From contig ONIK01000016.1 in the NCBI GenBank assembly GCA_900317865.1, positions 1-62,101 on the forward strand: a DNA stretch of 62,101 bases, written 5' to 3'. Positions 27,707 to 37,200 of this stretch are shown here, piece after piece. The notes below the pieces were generated by a model. That model ran no database searches and had not been told where the DNA came from. It was given only the letters and a program-made list of their open reading frames with translations. The translations under genes and the position numbers were made by a program. This DNA is from an uncultured Methanobrevibacter sp. (GTDB lineage: Archaea; Methanobacteriota; Methanobacteria; Methanobacteriales; Methanobacteriaceae). Numbering within the stretch: the first letter of the stretch is position 1; each line of letters opens with the position of its first letter.

Positions 27707-27952
27707 TTATATTTCTTCTAAAATAATTTCTAAGGTTTCAGTTTCGGAAGTAATGTTTACTTCTTGAGTATAATTTTCATAACCTTCTTTAGTTGCTGTT
27801 ATTGTAACAGTTCCTACAGGCACGTTTCTTAGTGTACATCCACCAGCATTTCCTGTAGTGCTTGTAATATCACCAATAGCAACTTCAACTTGACTTACTG
27901 GATTTTCTCCATCCGTCACATGAACTTGAATATTTACTGTTTCAGGATTCAC
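27707..27952 (-). CDS. Free-standing Ig/carboxypeptidase-regulatory-like domain protein
   Basis: 81 residues forming one complete beta-sandwich of the CarboxypepD_reg/PEGA type: VNIQVHVTDGENPVSQVEVAIGDITSTTGNAGGCTLRNVPVGTVTITATKEGYENYT. In other phages such a domain is fused to the C-terminus of the tail tube protein and decorates the tail. Here it is encoded as a separate gene that starts 2 nt after the tube gene ends, so it might be attached non-covalently or by read-through. Confidence 0.7.
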   Translation of the reverse strand: MNPETVNIQVHVTDGENPVSQVEVAIGDITSTTGNAGGCTLRNVPVGTVTITATKEGYENYTQEVNITSETETLEIILEEI

Positions 27953-27953
27953 C

Positions 27954-28988
27954 TCAGATGCTGGGAGCTATCTCAGGCATGTTATTGACGAGTTTCACAT
28001 ACATATCTGTTGTAACTTCACTACCATCCATTAATGTAACTTTATCTGAACCTAATGTAGCCATATTTAATGTAGCTTCAACATCATCAACACCTGATGA
28101 ATCAAATTCAGCAAGTAATGTGCATTTAGGGAAGAAAATAGTTAAACCTAAATCAGGATATTCACATAATTCAACATTAACTTTGAATGGAACTTGTAAA
28201 ATCTTACATTTAGTAGGTCTTACAGCCCCTACATCACCATATCTTGCGTCAAGAATGGAATCAACAGTTTCTCCTGTTAATGTAGTTACAACACTGATGT
28301 TATTTTCTCTTTTATTTGCTTTTGCTTGACCTTGAGGATGTCTAGCACCAAAACCAATAGTTTTATCTACATCATGATTATTTCCAGATTCAATTGTGAG
28401 ACTTGTTTGTATTCCATCAGGATCTTTACCATTCAATTCCAATGTAATATCATAAAACATGATGAATAAATCATTTTTTAATTCTTCAGTAACTCTTTCA
28501 TATTCCGCTCCGTTTTTTAATTTGTCGGAAAACTCTGTTTTGTAAATGAAATCAGCACCGAGAGTCATGTCTTCACTTGAACATTCTAATTTCATAGAAT
28601 CAACAAGTAATCCTATCAAGTATAATACAAATTCATCTTCTACTGATACTCCTCTGAAACTTTTTAATAATTTGCTTTCACTACCCCAAAATTCGTGGAT
28701 GTTTTCATCACCATTTCCAGCAGTGAACTTATATTGATCTAATAACGCCCATAAATAATGTCCAATTATTTGAAGGTTTGCTGAAGTTTCAATTGATCCG
28801 GTTGGTTTCATTACTCCAGCTCTTGATTTTTGATTCATACGAGAACCAAAAGATTTTGTTACCGGTTCGTCATTAAGTTTGAAATCCATTGAATCAACAT
28901 CATGGTCGAAGTCCAAATTAAATTGTTCTTTGGTTTTTTCCTCACCATATGCATATTCTGGTTCAAGTCCAAAAACTCTACAAGTCAT
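27954..28988 (-). CDS. Major tail tube protein
   Basis: A 344-residue protein at the tube position, between tail terminator-like genes and the chaperone. It is beta-rich, with features such as YEDEFVLYLIGLLVDSMKLECSSEDMTLGADFIYKTEF and a C-terminal SDKVTLMDGSEVTTDMYVKLVNNMPE. It is longer than the typical ~200-residue tube protein, suggesting an extra domain. Call based mainly on synteny. Confidence 0.65.
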   Translation of the reverse strand: MTCRVFGLEPEYAYGEEKTKEQFNLDFDHDVDSMDFKLNDEPVTKSFGSRMNQKSRAGVMKPTGSIETSANLQIIGHYLWALLDQYKFTAGNGDENIHEFWGSESKLLKSFRGVSVEDEFVLYLIGLLVDSMKLECSSEDMTLGADFIYKTEFSDKLKNGAEYERVTEELKNDLFIMFYDITLELNGKDPDGIQTSLTIESGNNHDVDKTIGFGARHPQGQAKANKRENNISVVTTLTGETVDSILDARYGDVGAVRPTKCKILQVPFKVNVELCEYPDLGLTIFFPKCTLLAEFDSSGVDDVEATLNMATLGSDKVTLMDGSEVTTDMYVKLVNNMPEIAPSI

Positions 28989-28990
28989 TT

Positions 28991-29527
28991 TTAATCACCA
29001 TTATTCTCATTTTCTTCTTTTATCATTCTTTTACAGCAATTTAACCAGTCTATACGATGTAAAACATTTAATGTGATGCTCGTAGCAGGTACGTTTTCTG
29101 ATTTACCTAGAATCTGAACATCCCCTGCAGGATAAAACATGAAAAATTGAAGGTCATGAATCACTCTTTCACCATATCCCAGTTCTTTTTGAATTCGCAG
29201 ATAATTTTTAAGGATTGCAAGCACTACACGGCTTGCAAGGTTTTGACCTTTTCTTTCACTGATTTCAGCATCTGGATCATATACAATGCAGACAAATTCA
29301 AAAGGAGTGAGTAATGTAATATCATTTGACAAAGTGGTTTTGCTATTAGGAGCTACAATTGTTGGATGTTGATTAATCCATATGCAAGGTTCATTAACCC
29401 CATTTTCGTTATTATTTGTTGTTATGATTTGTTCAACATCATGCAGTATTCCATCAGGATTATTTTCTGTTAGTATGCATTCGTGCATTATTTCCGGTAC
29501 TGCTTCCAATCCCGTTAAAATATTCAT
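28991..29527 (-). CDS. Tail terminator/completion-type protein
   Basis: A 178-residue protein. It has an alpha/beta composition and the order head connector, gp10-like, this gene, tube, which is where siphoviruses encode the tail terminator. The segment TPFEFVCIVYDPDAEISERKGQNLASRVVLAILKNYLRIQKELG resembles terminator helices. No diagnostic motif; synteny call. Confidence 0.55.
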   Translation of the reverse strand: MNILTGLEAVPEIMHECILTENNPDGILHDVEQIITTNNNENGVNEPCIWINQHPTIVAPNSKTTLSNDITLLTPFEFVCIVYDPDAEISERKGQNLASRVVLAILKNYLRIQKELGYGERVIHDLQFFMFYPAGDVQILGKSENVPATSITLNVLHRIDWLNCCKRMIKEENENNGD

Positions 29528-29530
29528 ATT

Positions 29531-29989
29531 CTAGGATACCTCGTTTATTACTTTGATGAATATGTCTTCTAGTTTAGCCTGTGTTTGTTTCATTGATTTT
29601 TCAACAAAGTGTTGACCTTTTTGACCTTTACTAGATTTAAGATATACATATCCGTCTTTACTTACCGGACCTTTCCATTTAGGACCCGGCTTAAATGCTA
29701 ATACTTTACCAGATTTCGGTTTAATAACACTGCCTCTAGGACCATATACACCTGTACCATCGTTTGGAAAGATTGCATATTGTGCTGGAGTGCGTATTTC
29801 TATTTCTTCTGGTGTGGTATTTGCAAAAAACCATTGGCGGAGTAATCCATGGTCAACAGGACTATTTAATGATAAATTTCTTAGCATTTCTTGTCCTGAT
29901 AATTGTAATCCTCTGCGTTTGATTTGAGGTAGACGTTCACTTACACTCTTATAAGCCGAATCATCTACGTTTATGATTACTTTCACCAT
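29531..29989 (-). CDS. HK97 gp10-like minor tail/connector protein
   Basis: About 152 residues. Features of the gp10 family are visible: an N-terminal helix, SPVDHGLLRQWFFANTTPEEIEIRTPAQYAIFPNDGTG (the conserved 'S-PVDTG-LR...Y-A-xxE-GTG' theme), and a basic C-terminal region ending in a helix (KGQHFVEKSMKQTQAKLEDIFIKVINEVS). It is the adaptor between head and tail. The start ATG at 29987-29989 is preferred to an upstream GTG at 29998. It overlaps the upstream connector gene by 29 nt. Confidence 0.75.
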   Translation of the reverse strand: MVKVIINVDDSAYKSVSERLPQIKRRGLQLSGQEMLRNLSLNSPVDHGLLRQWFFANTTPEEIEIRTPAQYAIFPNDGTGVYGPRGSVIKPKSGKVLAFKPGPKWKGPVSKDGYVYLKSSKGQKGQHFVEKSMKQTQAKLEDIFIKVINEVS

Positions 29990-30386
29990 GAATATCACTG
30001 CCAGTTATTGCGAAAAATTCTATTTTATCGCTAGTATGGGATATGTCTATTTTGAATGGTTCAAGGTCTTCTTTCAGGTCATTTGTGAAAATTCGACTTC
30101 CCACAGTGGAAATGTTCCAATCGTTAACTTTGGTTATAGGTGTGTCTCTTCTTGCGATTGCTTGTGTTACCATGTTTGCTGTTAGTCGTAAGCAGACATT
30201 TTTCACTGCTAATGGTACCTCTTTTTTGAAGTCATTGTTACAATATGATTTAATTAAATCCTCGCTTTGTTTAGTCCATGCTTCTATTATGACATATAAC
30301 TTTCCGTCATCATTGGACTGTAATTTTAGCATTGATGGTTTTAATCCTGTGAATTCTATAACTTCATCTGCATCAACCCAAGTCAT
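29961..30386 (-). CDS. Head-tail connector (gp6-like)
   Basis: A 141-residue, mostly helical protein (DADEVIEFTGLKPSMLKLQSNDDGKLYVIIEAWTKQSEDLIKSYCNND) of the size and position of the gp6-like head-tail connector. A short beta part (ISTVGSRIFTNDLKEDLEPFKIDISH) follows. It begins 21 nt after the small acidic protein gene and overlaps the gp10-like gene. Confidence 0.6.
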   Translation of the reverse strand: MTWVDADEVIEFTGLKPSMLKLQSNDDGKLYVIIEAWTKQSEDLIKSYCNNDFKKEVPLAVKNVCLRLTANMVTQAIARRDTPITKVNDWNISTVGSRIFTNDLKEDLEPFKIDISHTSDKIEFFAITGSDIHGESNHKRR

Positions 30387-30407
30387 TTTTCACACACCCT
30401 TATGTCT

Positions 30408-30590
30408 TCAACCATCATCACCATCATTACCTGCATTATCATCTTCAGGCTCAGGCTGCAATTCAGGAGTAGAATCAGTATTTTCTGACTCCATTACTGG
30501 AAGTTCACCAGTCCTCATATATTCATATAATAAGCCCCTGCTCCTGCGAACACGAACAGGCAACTTATGCCAAGCCAATAAGTCAGTCAT
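30408..30590 (-). CDS. Small acidic-tail head-region protein
   Basis: 60 residues: a basic helical start (RVRRSRGLLYEYMRTGELP) and a very acidic, disordered tail (NTDSTPELQPEPEDDNAGNDGDDG). It lies directly after the capsid gene, where head decoration or completion proteins occur. No family is recognised. Confidence 0.55.
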   Translation of the reverse strand: MTDLLAWHKLPVRVRRSRGLLYEYMRTGELPVMESENTDSTPELQPEPEDDNAGNDGDDG

Positions 30591-30605
30591 GAAAAATCAC
30601 CTTAA

Positions 30606-31685
30606 TTATACTTTAGCTTCATCTTGAATAACAGCTAATTCATCTAAAGTTAATTTAGCAGAGTTAATAACACTGAACACCTCTTTTCCAGCACAACCTT
30701 TCATCCTATACCAGAAATTAGTTCTTTCTTGTCCAGCCTTTCTTTCTAATTCCATGCTAATATCTTTATAAACTCCCCAAGTGATTGTATCAGGGAATGC
30801 ACCCATACAGGTAGCTGTATTATCTAATGCTTTACAGTCTGGACTGTCTAATACTGGAGCATATTTAATTTGATAACGTTTGTACATTAATGGAGCATTA
30901 CCTGTTTGCATATCATCCCCGAGTTTAGTGTTACGTGATTTTAACAAGTTGCGGTAAGCATCTTCGACTTCATAGGGGACATAAATCACATAGTTATTCA
31001 TTAATTGGGATTGTCTAATACGTGGAGGTACAGCTGCAATAAGTGCATCAAATAATGCTTCAATAGTATCTTCATGAACATTGAAAGCTTTTTCAGCATT
31101 AGTAGAACCGTATTCACTGGATTTGAGAATATTACTCATTTTCACCCATCCATCGAAAGTGTGGAATAAAGGTTCATCATTGTATCCTAAATCAGTATCC
31201 CCGAATACTGCAATAGCTTCTAAATCCTCACCCATACGCTGACCCATCATAGATTGAAGAGTAGATTCAAATTGAGTACCTTCTATGTTATCATCAAGAT
31301 CATCATCAAGAAGATGTGTTTTTGCTTTTAATTTTCTAGCATGTAATTTAGAATGTTCAAAGTCTAATTCTGCTTCTTTTAAATCTTCTTTAGTTTGTCT
31401 ACCATTATTAGTACCATCATCTTCCATGTAACCGTCTTGTAATACCCTACCTTCAATTTTTGAACCAGAAAGAACTTCCTCTTCACGAGTCATTCTTTTA
31501 AATGCTGCATCTGCAAGAATAGTAGTATTAAGTTGCATTTCAAGAACAAATTTATTATATTGTTTACGGTCAAGTATACCGGCATTGGCTTTCATTTTAT
31601 CATACATGGTGTCTTCTTTAGTTGCACCATTAGCAAGTCCTGCTGCCTCGACTATATGATTTAAAACTGCATTCATATTTACCAT
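30606..31685 (-). CDS. Major capsid protein (HK97 fold)
   Basis: A 359-residue protein located between protease/scaffold and connectors. The N-terminal helix-rich delta-like region, the central EDLEAIAVFGDTDLGYNDEPLFHTFDGW segment (the E-loop/P-domain area with a typical 'ExxxifGDt...p...FdG' pattern) and the C-terminal A-domain strand stretch (YVIYVPYEVEDAYRNLLKSRNTKLGD) match HK97-fold capsids of the P2/SPP1-like kind. The copy number and processing are not visible. Confidence 0.8.
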   Translation of the reverse strand: MVNMNAVLNHIVEAAGLANGATKEDTMYDKMKANAGILDRKQYNKFVLEMQLNTTILADAAFKRMTREEEVLSGSKIEGRVLQDGYMEDDGTNNGRQTKEDLKEAELDFEHSKLHARKLKAKTHLLDDDLDDNIEGTQFESTLQSMMGQRMGEDLEAIAVFGDTDLGYNDEPLFHTFDGWVKMSNILKSSEYGSTNAEKAFNVHEDTIEALFDALIAAVPPRIRQSQLMNNYVIYVPYEVEDAYRNLLKSRNTKLGDDMQTGNAPLMYKRYQIKYAPVLDSPDCKALDNTATCMGAFPDTITWGVYKDISMELERKAGQERTNFWYRMKGCAGKEVFSVINSAKLTLDELAVIQDEAKV

Positions 31686-31696
31686 AAATAATCACC

Positions 31697-32674
31697 TTAT
31701 TTTCTTTTTACAGTTCCATTAGGATTTCTTCCAAGGAATGCGTAAGTATCTAATTCAGGGTCGTAATTTTCTTTAGTTGCACCACCATTGTGGATTGAAC
31801 CTTGTTTAGAACCACCTTTTTTAGTTTTCTTATTTTTTTTCTTTTTATCATCATCTTCAGGTTCAGGTTCAGGAGTAGTTTCATCATCTTCTTCAGGATC
31901 ATCTTCAAGATCATCTTCAGGTTTACCTGATTTAATAGCACCCAACTCACCCAAAGCCTTAACAATACTTTCATTAACCTTCTCACCAATATCCTCAGAT
32001 AATGATTTCATTGCAGCATTATTCTCTTCTCTAAGTTTTTCAGCTAATGCATCAACATCCTCTTTAGTAGCAAACTTAGGTTCACCTGAGCCACCACCCA
32101 AAAGTTCTCTGATTTTATCAAGTGTCTTTCTATCATCACTCATATAATCACTTCCAATTTTACACTGTTTAGACCCAGACTGACAAGGCTTACGAACAAT
32201 ACTAACCGTAATAGTATTAGGATTCGGAATATTATGTATTAATTCACCCTGACTAGCTTTAATAGCCATGGCTTTCTTAATTAATTTCCCAATCTCCTCA
32301 CGCTGAACGCTTGGACTATAACCGTCAAGTATACCATCTTCTATTTCCTTTTGTGCAGTGGGATCAGTAACATTAGTAGTTAACATCCAAGTACCCGGAG
32401 GATACGTTTCAGTACCTCCTTTAACAAGCTGGTAAGTAGTATTTTTTTTTAATAAAAAACTATCTACAGGCTCGCCAATAGATTTAGCACTTCCTAAATC
32501 GTAAAATACTTGATGATTTTTATCAATAATCTGATAATCTTCAAAAGATTCTTTGAAAAATTTTATTTCTTCAGCTGTGAATGGTTTTTCTCCTCTATGA
32601 TAATCACAATCGGGTTTATCCGGTATCATTACCGGAGCAGTGAATAATACTCCATTATCACTTTTCACAGCCAT
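31697..32674 (-). CDS. Prohead protease (XkdF-like) with C-terminal scaffold; possible internal scaffold start
   Basis: A 325-residue protein. Residues about 1-175 resemble the XkdF-like phage serine protease (VFYDLGSAKSIGEPVDSFLL...GTWMLTTNVTD...DGYSPSVQREE). Residues about 180-250 are a helical scaffold-type coiled coil, then an acidic run (DDLEDDPEEDDETT) and a strongly basic end (KKKKNKKTKKGG). An in-frame ATG at residue 178 (about 32143) has GGAAGTGAT just before it, so a separate scaffold could be made from the same gene, as lambda does with C/Nu3. First gene of the structural run after the tRNA gap. Confidence 0.7.
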   Translation of the reverse strand: MAVKSDNGVLFTAPVMIPDKPDCDYHRGEKPFTAEEIKFFKESFEDYQIIDKNHQVFYDLGSAKSIGEPVDSFLLKKNTTYQLVKGGTETYPPGTWMLTTNVTDPTAQKEIEDGILDGYSPSVQREEIGKLIKKAMAIKASQGELIHNIPNPNTITVSIVRKPCQSGSKQCKIGSDYMSDDRKTLDKIRELLGGGSGEPKFATKEDVDALAEKLREENNAAMKSLSEDIGEKVNESIVKALGELGAIKSGKPEDDLEDDPEEDDETTPEPEPEDDDKKKKNKKTKKGGSKQGSIHNGGATKENYDPELDTYAFLGRNPNGTVKRK

Positions 32675-33154
32675 TTTTTCTATGCTAATAGTTAATACCC
32701 CCCATCCAAATGTGGGTTTTTTTCTGGATTTAAAGAAAAATTAGTCTTTTAAAAAAAGGAAAAAAAATGTTTAAAAAGAAAAAAGAATATTTGATTAAAA
32801 CAGTTTTTTTTACGTACCATACCTTTTTTTTATTCCTGTTTAAAATTATTCTTTTTCTTTTAGATTTTTCCCTTTTTTTGATAGTGAAATTTGACAGAAC
32901 AATTACTATGTTTTTTTGAGACAATCTCTATTTTTGTTTGAAGAAAAAAAAATCATATTTTTTTATTGTTTCTTCACTATATACTCTCATAAATTAGAAA
33001 CTTGTTTTTTGAACAAATTTTTTGAACAGAATAAGAATGTTTTAAAATTTTATTGAACACGAAAATTAGAAATGCGGTGTTTTTTATGATGGTGGTTGAA
33101 CAGTTAAGTAGTTTTTAATGGTGAAAATTAAACAATATAAAAAAAATAGTGTGA
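32675..33154. other. AT-rich gap before the capsid genes
   Basis: 480 bp without a credible gene. It is dominated by A/T homopolymer runs. A small hairpin followed by TTTTTTT (about 32707-32730, plus strand) is the only clear structure. A promoter for the capsid block may lie here, but none can be picked out confidently in such AT-rich DNA. Confidence 0.5.
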
Positions 33155-33226
33155 TAGTCCTATCAGGAGTCGAACCTGAGTCAGCGGGACCAAAACCCAC
33201 CATGATTGCCATTACACCATAGGACT
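33155..33226 (-). tRNA. tRNA-Gln (anticodon TTG)
   Basis: A 72-nt cloverleaf. The 7-bp acceptor AGTCCTA/TAGGACT is perfect. The anticodon stem GTGGG/CCCGC encloses loop TTTTGGT with anticodon TTG at 34-36. The T arm is TCAGG-TTCGACT-CCTGA, and the discriminator base is A. CCA is not encoded. It is carried inside the prophage between structural genes, so it may adjust Gln(CAA) decoding during infection or be a cargo gene. Confidence 0.9.
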
Positions 33227-33248
33227 AAAAAAAAATGAGTAAAAAAAT

Positions 33249-33342
33249 GGGAGGTACCCGGACTTGCACCAGCGGACTTATCTAAGCTACTTATCTAGCA
33301 TCATTTTCACTTAGTTGTTTTACTCGTTAAACTACACCCTCC
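33249..33342 (-). tRNA. tRNA-like gene, possibly intron-containing, identity unclear
   Basis: 94 nt, 23 nt from tRNA-Gln. A D arm (GTTT/AAAC), a T arm (CTGG-TGCAAGT-CCGG) and an anticodon stem CTAAG/CTTAG can be drawn. The anticodon loop is 23 nt, as if it held a ~16-nt archaeal intron. The acceptor has 5 good pairs (GGAGG/CCTCC) and two mismatches. GAA (Phe) is one possible anticodon. It could be a functional atypical tRNA, a decayed tRNA, or a tRNA-like structure. Confidence 0.4.
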
Positions 33343-33353
33343 ACAAAGAATAA

Positions 33354-33671
33354 TTAAGCTCTAACAGATACATTTCCAAATTCATCAAAAGAATAACCAG
33401 TAAACCTACCAGAATCAAGCTTCTCACTAAAAGAAACATGCTCCAAATTACAATCCGGAGCAATCAATACAGTACAATTATTCCCAGCAAATATATAACA
33501 TTCAAAAAGGTCATAATCAACAAAACCTTTATTGTAGTTATTGAACCTTAATACCACTCCTTTTTTTCTAAATGAAGTATATTCACCAGGTATTTTAAGG
33601 TCTAAAACTTCAGGTTTTAAGTCAAGTTGTAAGTTAAATTGATTTAATAAATCACCTACAGTTTGAGTCAT
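33354..33671 (-). CDS. Viral protein of unknown function (105 aa)
   Basis: Unrecognised 105-residue protein, probably beta-rich (LRFNNYNKGFVDYDLFECYIFAGNNCTVLIAPDCNLEHVSF). It ends just before the tRNA pair and overlaps its upstream neighbour by 4 nt (coupled). It lies downstream of the large head protein, so it may be a head-associated or effector-partner protein. Confidence 0.6.
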   Translation of the reverse strand: MTQTVGDLLNQFNLQLDLKPEVLDLKIPGEYTSFRKKGVVLRFNNYNKGFVDYDLFECYIFAGNNCTVLIAPDCNLEHVSFSEKLDSGRFTGYSFDEFGNVSVRA

Positions 33672-33985
33672 TGTTCCACCTCTTTAAAAATAGGTAACCC
33701 TGTTTCGTCCAATAATGCTTTAGCTAACTCATATTGCCACTTATGAAAATCATTACTGCCGTCATCCATCATTGCTTGATGACCAAAACCTCTACCATGA
33801 ATTTGATTTATAACTCTACAAACCTCTTTAGACATACCCCAAAAAGACATGTGGAGCTCACTATATACCTGACCCAGCATTACCGGAGGCAATTCATTGT
33901 AGTTAATTAATGCTTGAGTTAATGGACTATCCATCTTATTTTGAGTTTTAATATACTCCTCATTCAAAATGTATCTCATTTGCAT
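33668..33985 (-). CDS. Viral protein of unknown function (105 aa, helical)
   Basis: Unrecognised 105-residue helical protein. Its core LTQALINYNELPPVMLGQVYSELHMSFWGMSKEVCRVINQIHGRGFGHQAMMDDGSNDF has no known family for me. It is followed by an overlapping gene (ATGA-type coupling) and preceded by a small acidic gene at 33998; the three genes form a cassette after the head-effector protein. An immunity or packaging partner to the effector is a speculation from the position. Confidence 0.6.
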   Translation of the reverse strand: MQMRYILNEEYIKTQNKMDSPLTQALINYNELPPVMLGQVYSELHMSFWGMSKEVCRVINQIHGRGFGHQAMMDDGSNDFHKWQYELAKALLDETGLPIFKEVEQ

Positions 33986-33997
33986 TATCTCCTTGTT

Positions 33998-34246
33998 TTA
34001 GTATATCATGTCTAAGACCCTGACTGCTTGATGTTTTAACCCATCATCCGTAAATTGGTTACTATGATATTTAGGATTATCATAATCATAACATGCATTA
34101 GCATATTCGCCTTCAATCATACCTTCTTCTTCTTTTAAAAATTTTTTTATGTCTTCTAATTCTTGATCTGATTCCGCACGTTCCATGAATAATTCACAAA
34201 CACGTTTTTTAAACTCATCATAAGTCATAGGATATTCTTTTGTCAT
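33998..34246 (-). CDS. Small acidic viral protein (82 aa)
   Basis: Unrecognised 82-residue protein, acidic and helical (TYDEFKKRVCELFMERAESDQELEDIKKFLKEEEGMIEGEYANACYDYDN). It starts 1 nt after the 1370-residue head protein ends. A small acidic protein immediately behind a toxin-like gene could be an inhibitor, but nothing in its sequence proves this. Confidence 0.6.
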   Translation of the reverse strand: MTKEYPMTYDEFKKRVCELFMERAESDQELEDIKKFLKEEEGMIEGEYANACYDYDNPKYHSNQFTDDGLKHQAVRVLDMIY

Positions 34247-34247
34247 C

Positions 34248-37200
34248 TTATTTCAACTCCAAGTCTTTTTTTATACTTTTATCTCTAATGCCATACGCAT
34301 CCTCATACGGGTCATCAGTAGTAATTGGATCCACTTTTTTATAAAAGTCCTCTTTTTTAGCATTGTGGACTTCTTCACCAGTGTACTTAAAGAAAATAAC
34401 ATTTTCAGGATTATCTCTTTCTTTTATCCATCCGGGTGGAGCATACTCTTCATTGAATTCAATGTGACTTACAGGTTCGAATCCACATCTACGGTAGACT
34501 CCATAGTTACCATCAAAACTATCAAATCTGTCTCCACCGTTTTTTGTTGCGAATTCAAGTAAAGCTCTAGTACTATCTATAGATTTACCATTTTCTTTAT
34601 ATGCACATACACTTATAATGTCCCCATCTTCCCTAATAGCTATTGTACTACCATGTTCTGTGACAAACATTCTGCAATCATCATAATTTGAAATGCTTTC
34701 AGGCAACTCAACTCTCCAAGCATATTTTGGATCTACTGAATCTTCGGCTCTGATTAAATAACCTAAAAATTCTGATGGGTCATCAACTTCCCTTACATTA
34801 ATAGATTTGGTTCCATCTTTAGTAATATATTTAGTAAAACTACTATTTATTGGTTTTGTTTCATAATCAGGGATTATTCTCAATTTAGCATAATGTTTAG
34901 CTTCATCAAATTTAATAATCTCCATTTTAGTATCTTTAGCTAAAAGAAACTCCATTTCTTGAGCAAACTTTGGATTCGTATCAAACATATGGGAAACATA
35001 TGCTCCACGTGTTCCTTCTGGAGCCTCAATTTCATACATCCATTCAAAGTCACGATGACTTACTTCTGCAAAGTGTTCAGCTCCTTCACGAGTTACAGCA
35101 GTACTATTATTTCCTTTAAATATAACAGTTTTACCTTTTGCAGGTTTTCCTCCTTCTAGTGGGAATAAATGATGTCTTTCTTCAGTACGCCAAAGAGTCA
35201 TGTTTTGTTTAAGTTGGTTATTTTCAAGAATATTTTCTAATATTGGATAATCATGTTTAATACTTAGTCCAATTTCTCTGATTTCTTGTTTTGCCTTTGT
35301 TATATCTCCATTTTTAAGATGACCTTCGACAAAATAATAATAATCATGTAATCTTTCTTTATCTAAATTAAGGACATAATCTGTGAATTTATCCAAATCG
35401 CCATCACATTTACCAATTACATCTCTGAAATGAGCATAATCATTGCTTAACCATCTATTTAATACTTCTTTTTCTCTAGGAGTACATTTAGAAACATCAA
35501 TTGTGAAATACTCTTCAATATCCCTATTGCCCGGCAGCACTCCGTTTTCTGTAGTGCCTTTTAATTTTATTAACTTAGTTTTATTTGTAATAGGTTCTGG
35601 TTTAATATTAAGTACATACTCTGGTAATGAATTATCTAATAAATCTGCATGAAGATTTAATTTGTATTTTAATTTAGCAAAAAGTTCTTTAAATTTAGTT
35701 TCATCACCATAATTTAATCCCCCATCCTGTATTTTAAGTGAGTATAGCATGTTAAATTCTTGTTTAGATTGAAGGAATTCCATTCTTGATGTTTGAGTTG
35801 AAGTTAAACTATCAGGATTAATTAATTTTTTCTTTTCTAAAGTCCATAACTCATTATTTTCTTTAGTAGTTAATTTAAAATCATTTAATAGTTCATTTTC
35901 TTTAATAAATCTTTGTGAATATTTAAAACCTTCAGTTGAAAATTTAAGTTTTGGAGATATTTCCGGTAAATCCCATTCTTTAGCATATTTTTGATATAGC
36001 TTTATATAATTTTTGGAATCAATTTCATCCAAACCCTCTGTAATCAATTTACTATGGAATCTATTTAAATCAACTTTTTCTTTTAACTCAAGATAATATT
36101 TTCTTTCATTTTCTGGTAATGTGAATAGATTCTCTTTTAATTGTTTATAATTTTTCTTTTCTTCTGAAGTTAATTTGAATGCATCCTTATTTTCAAATAA
36201 TCCCTTTTTGTTAATTTCAATAGGTTTTATTTCAATTTCTGTTTTTGGAACCCAATTTTTAAATTTCTTAAATAGTTTCTCATACCTGACTCCTTCTGCT
36301 CCAGATATAGCAAAGTAGTCTGTAGGGTCTCCACCTTCAAGCAATATTTTATTCCACATTTCATTGAATTCTTTTCTATCTGCTAAATCTTGATATACAA
36401 TTTTATCTTTGAATTTTAATGAGTCTTTTTTAGGTTCTAGTTTAGCTAATGTTTTTTCTTCAGTTTCAGTTAATGCATACTTATTATAACCGTTGACTTT
36501 TTTAGCACGCACTATACTTTGTTCTTGTTTTATGAAGTCATTTAAATGCTTCCTACTATTTTTCACACGGATTTGAGTTTCAGACCTCCAATTAGGATTT
36601 ATTTTTTCAGGATGATCTAACAAATCACTAATCACACTAAATCTGTTAGGATTGTTCTCTTTATTCTCTGCTAAAGTAGGCTCATATATTCTTCTTTTAA
36701 ACCCACTAATCCTTGTTTCATCTTTAATTTTAAATCTCTCTCCACAAACAATATGATTTTTACCTCTTCTAAGATTAGCTTCCTGAGACACCAATTCAGC
36801 AAACTCTTCCGCATCATTCGTTGTAGCATAATCTGAAATAGAATGGGCTTTAATTCCTTTTTTATTATGCAAATCAATGTCTAGTTTTGTAGCTTTGTTA
36901 ATTTTTGGTTTTAATTTGCTTGCTACATTAACTGCATTTGAAAATTCATTATCTAATAAAAATGTATCTTCAAAGACATGTCCTAACTCATGATCAAGAA
37001 CACTTTCAAAGGCATCATATTTGTTTTTAGTTAACCCTAAATCATATATATTTACAGTGTGGCCTGATGCATCTCCAGAATGCCCCTGCTTATTCCATCT
37101 TTTAAAGTTAATGTCATCAACACCAACTTTTAAATTGGGATGGGTTTCATCATATATTCGTAAAACTTCTTTTAAATCATATTCTCCTTTACCACTATTC

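Noticed and set aside
31788..32147. 119-residue Ser-rich plus-strand ORF within the protease/scaffold gene
   Set aside because: Low-complexity shadow of the acidic region of the real gene on the other strand.
32730..32924. 64-residue Lys/Phe-rich ORF in the AT-rich gap before the capsid genes
   Set aside because: Composition is just the reading of A/T homopolymer runs; no ribosome site, and it does not fit the operon spacing.
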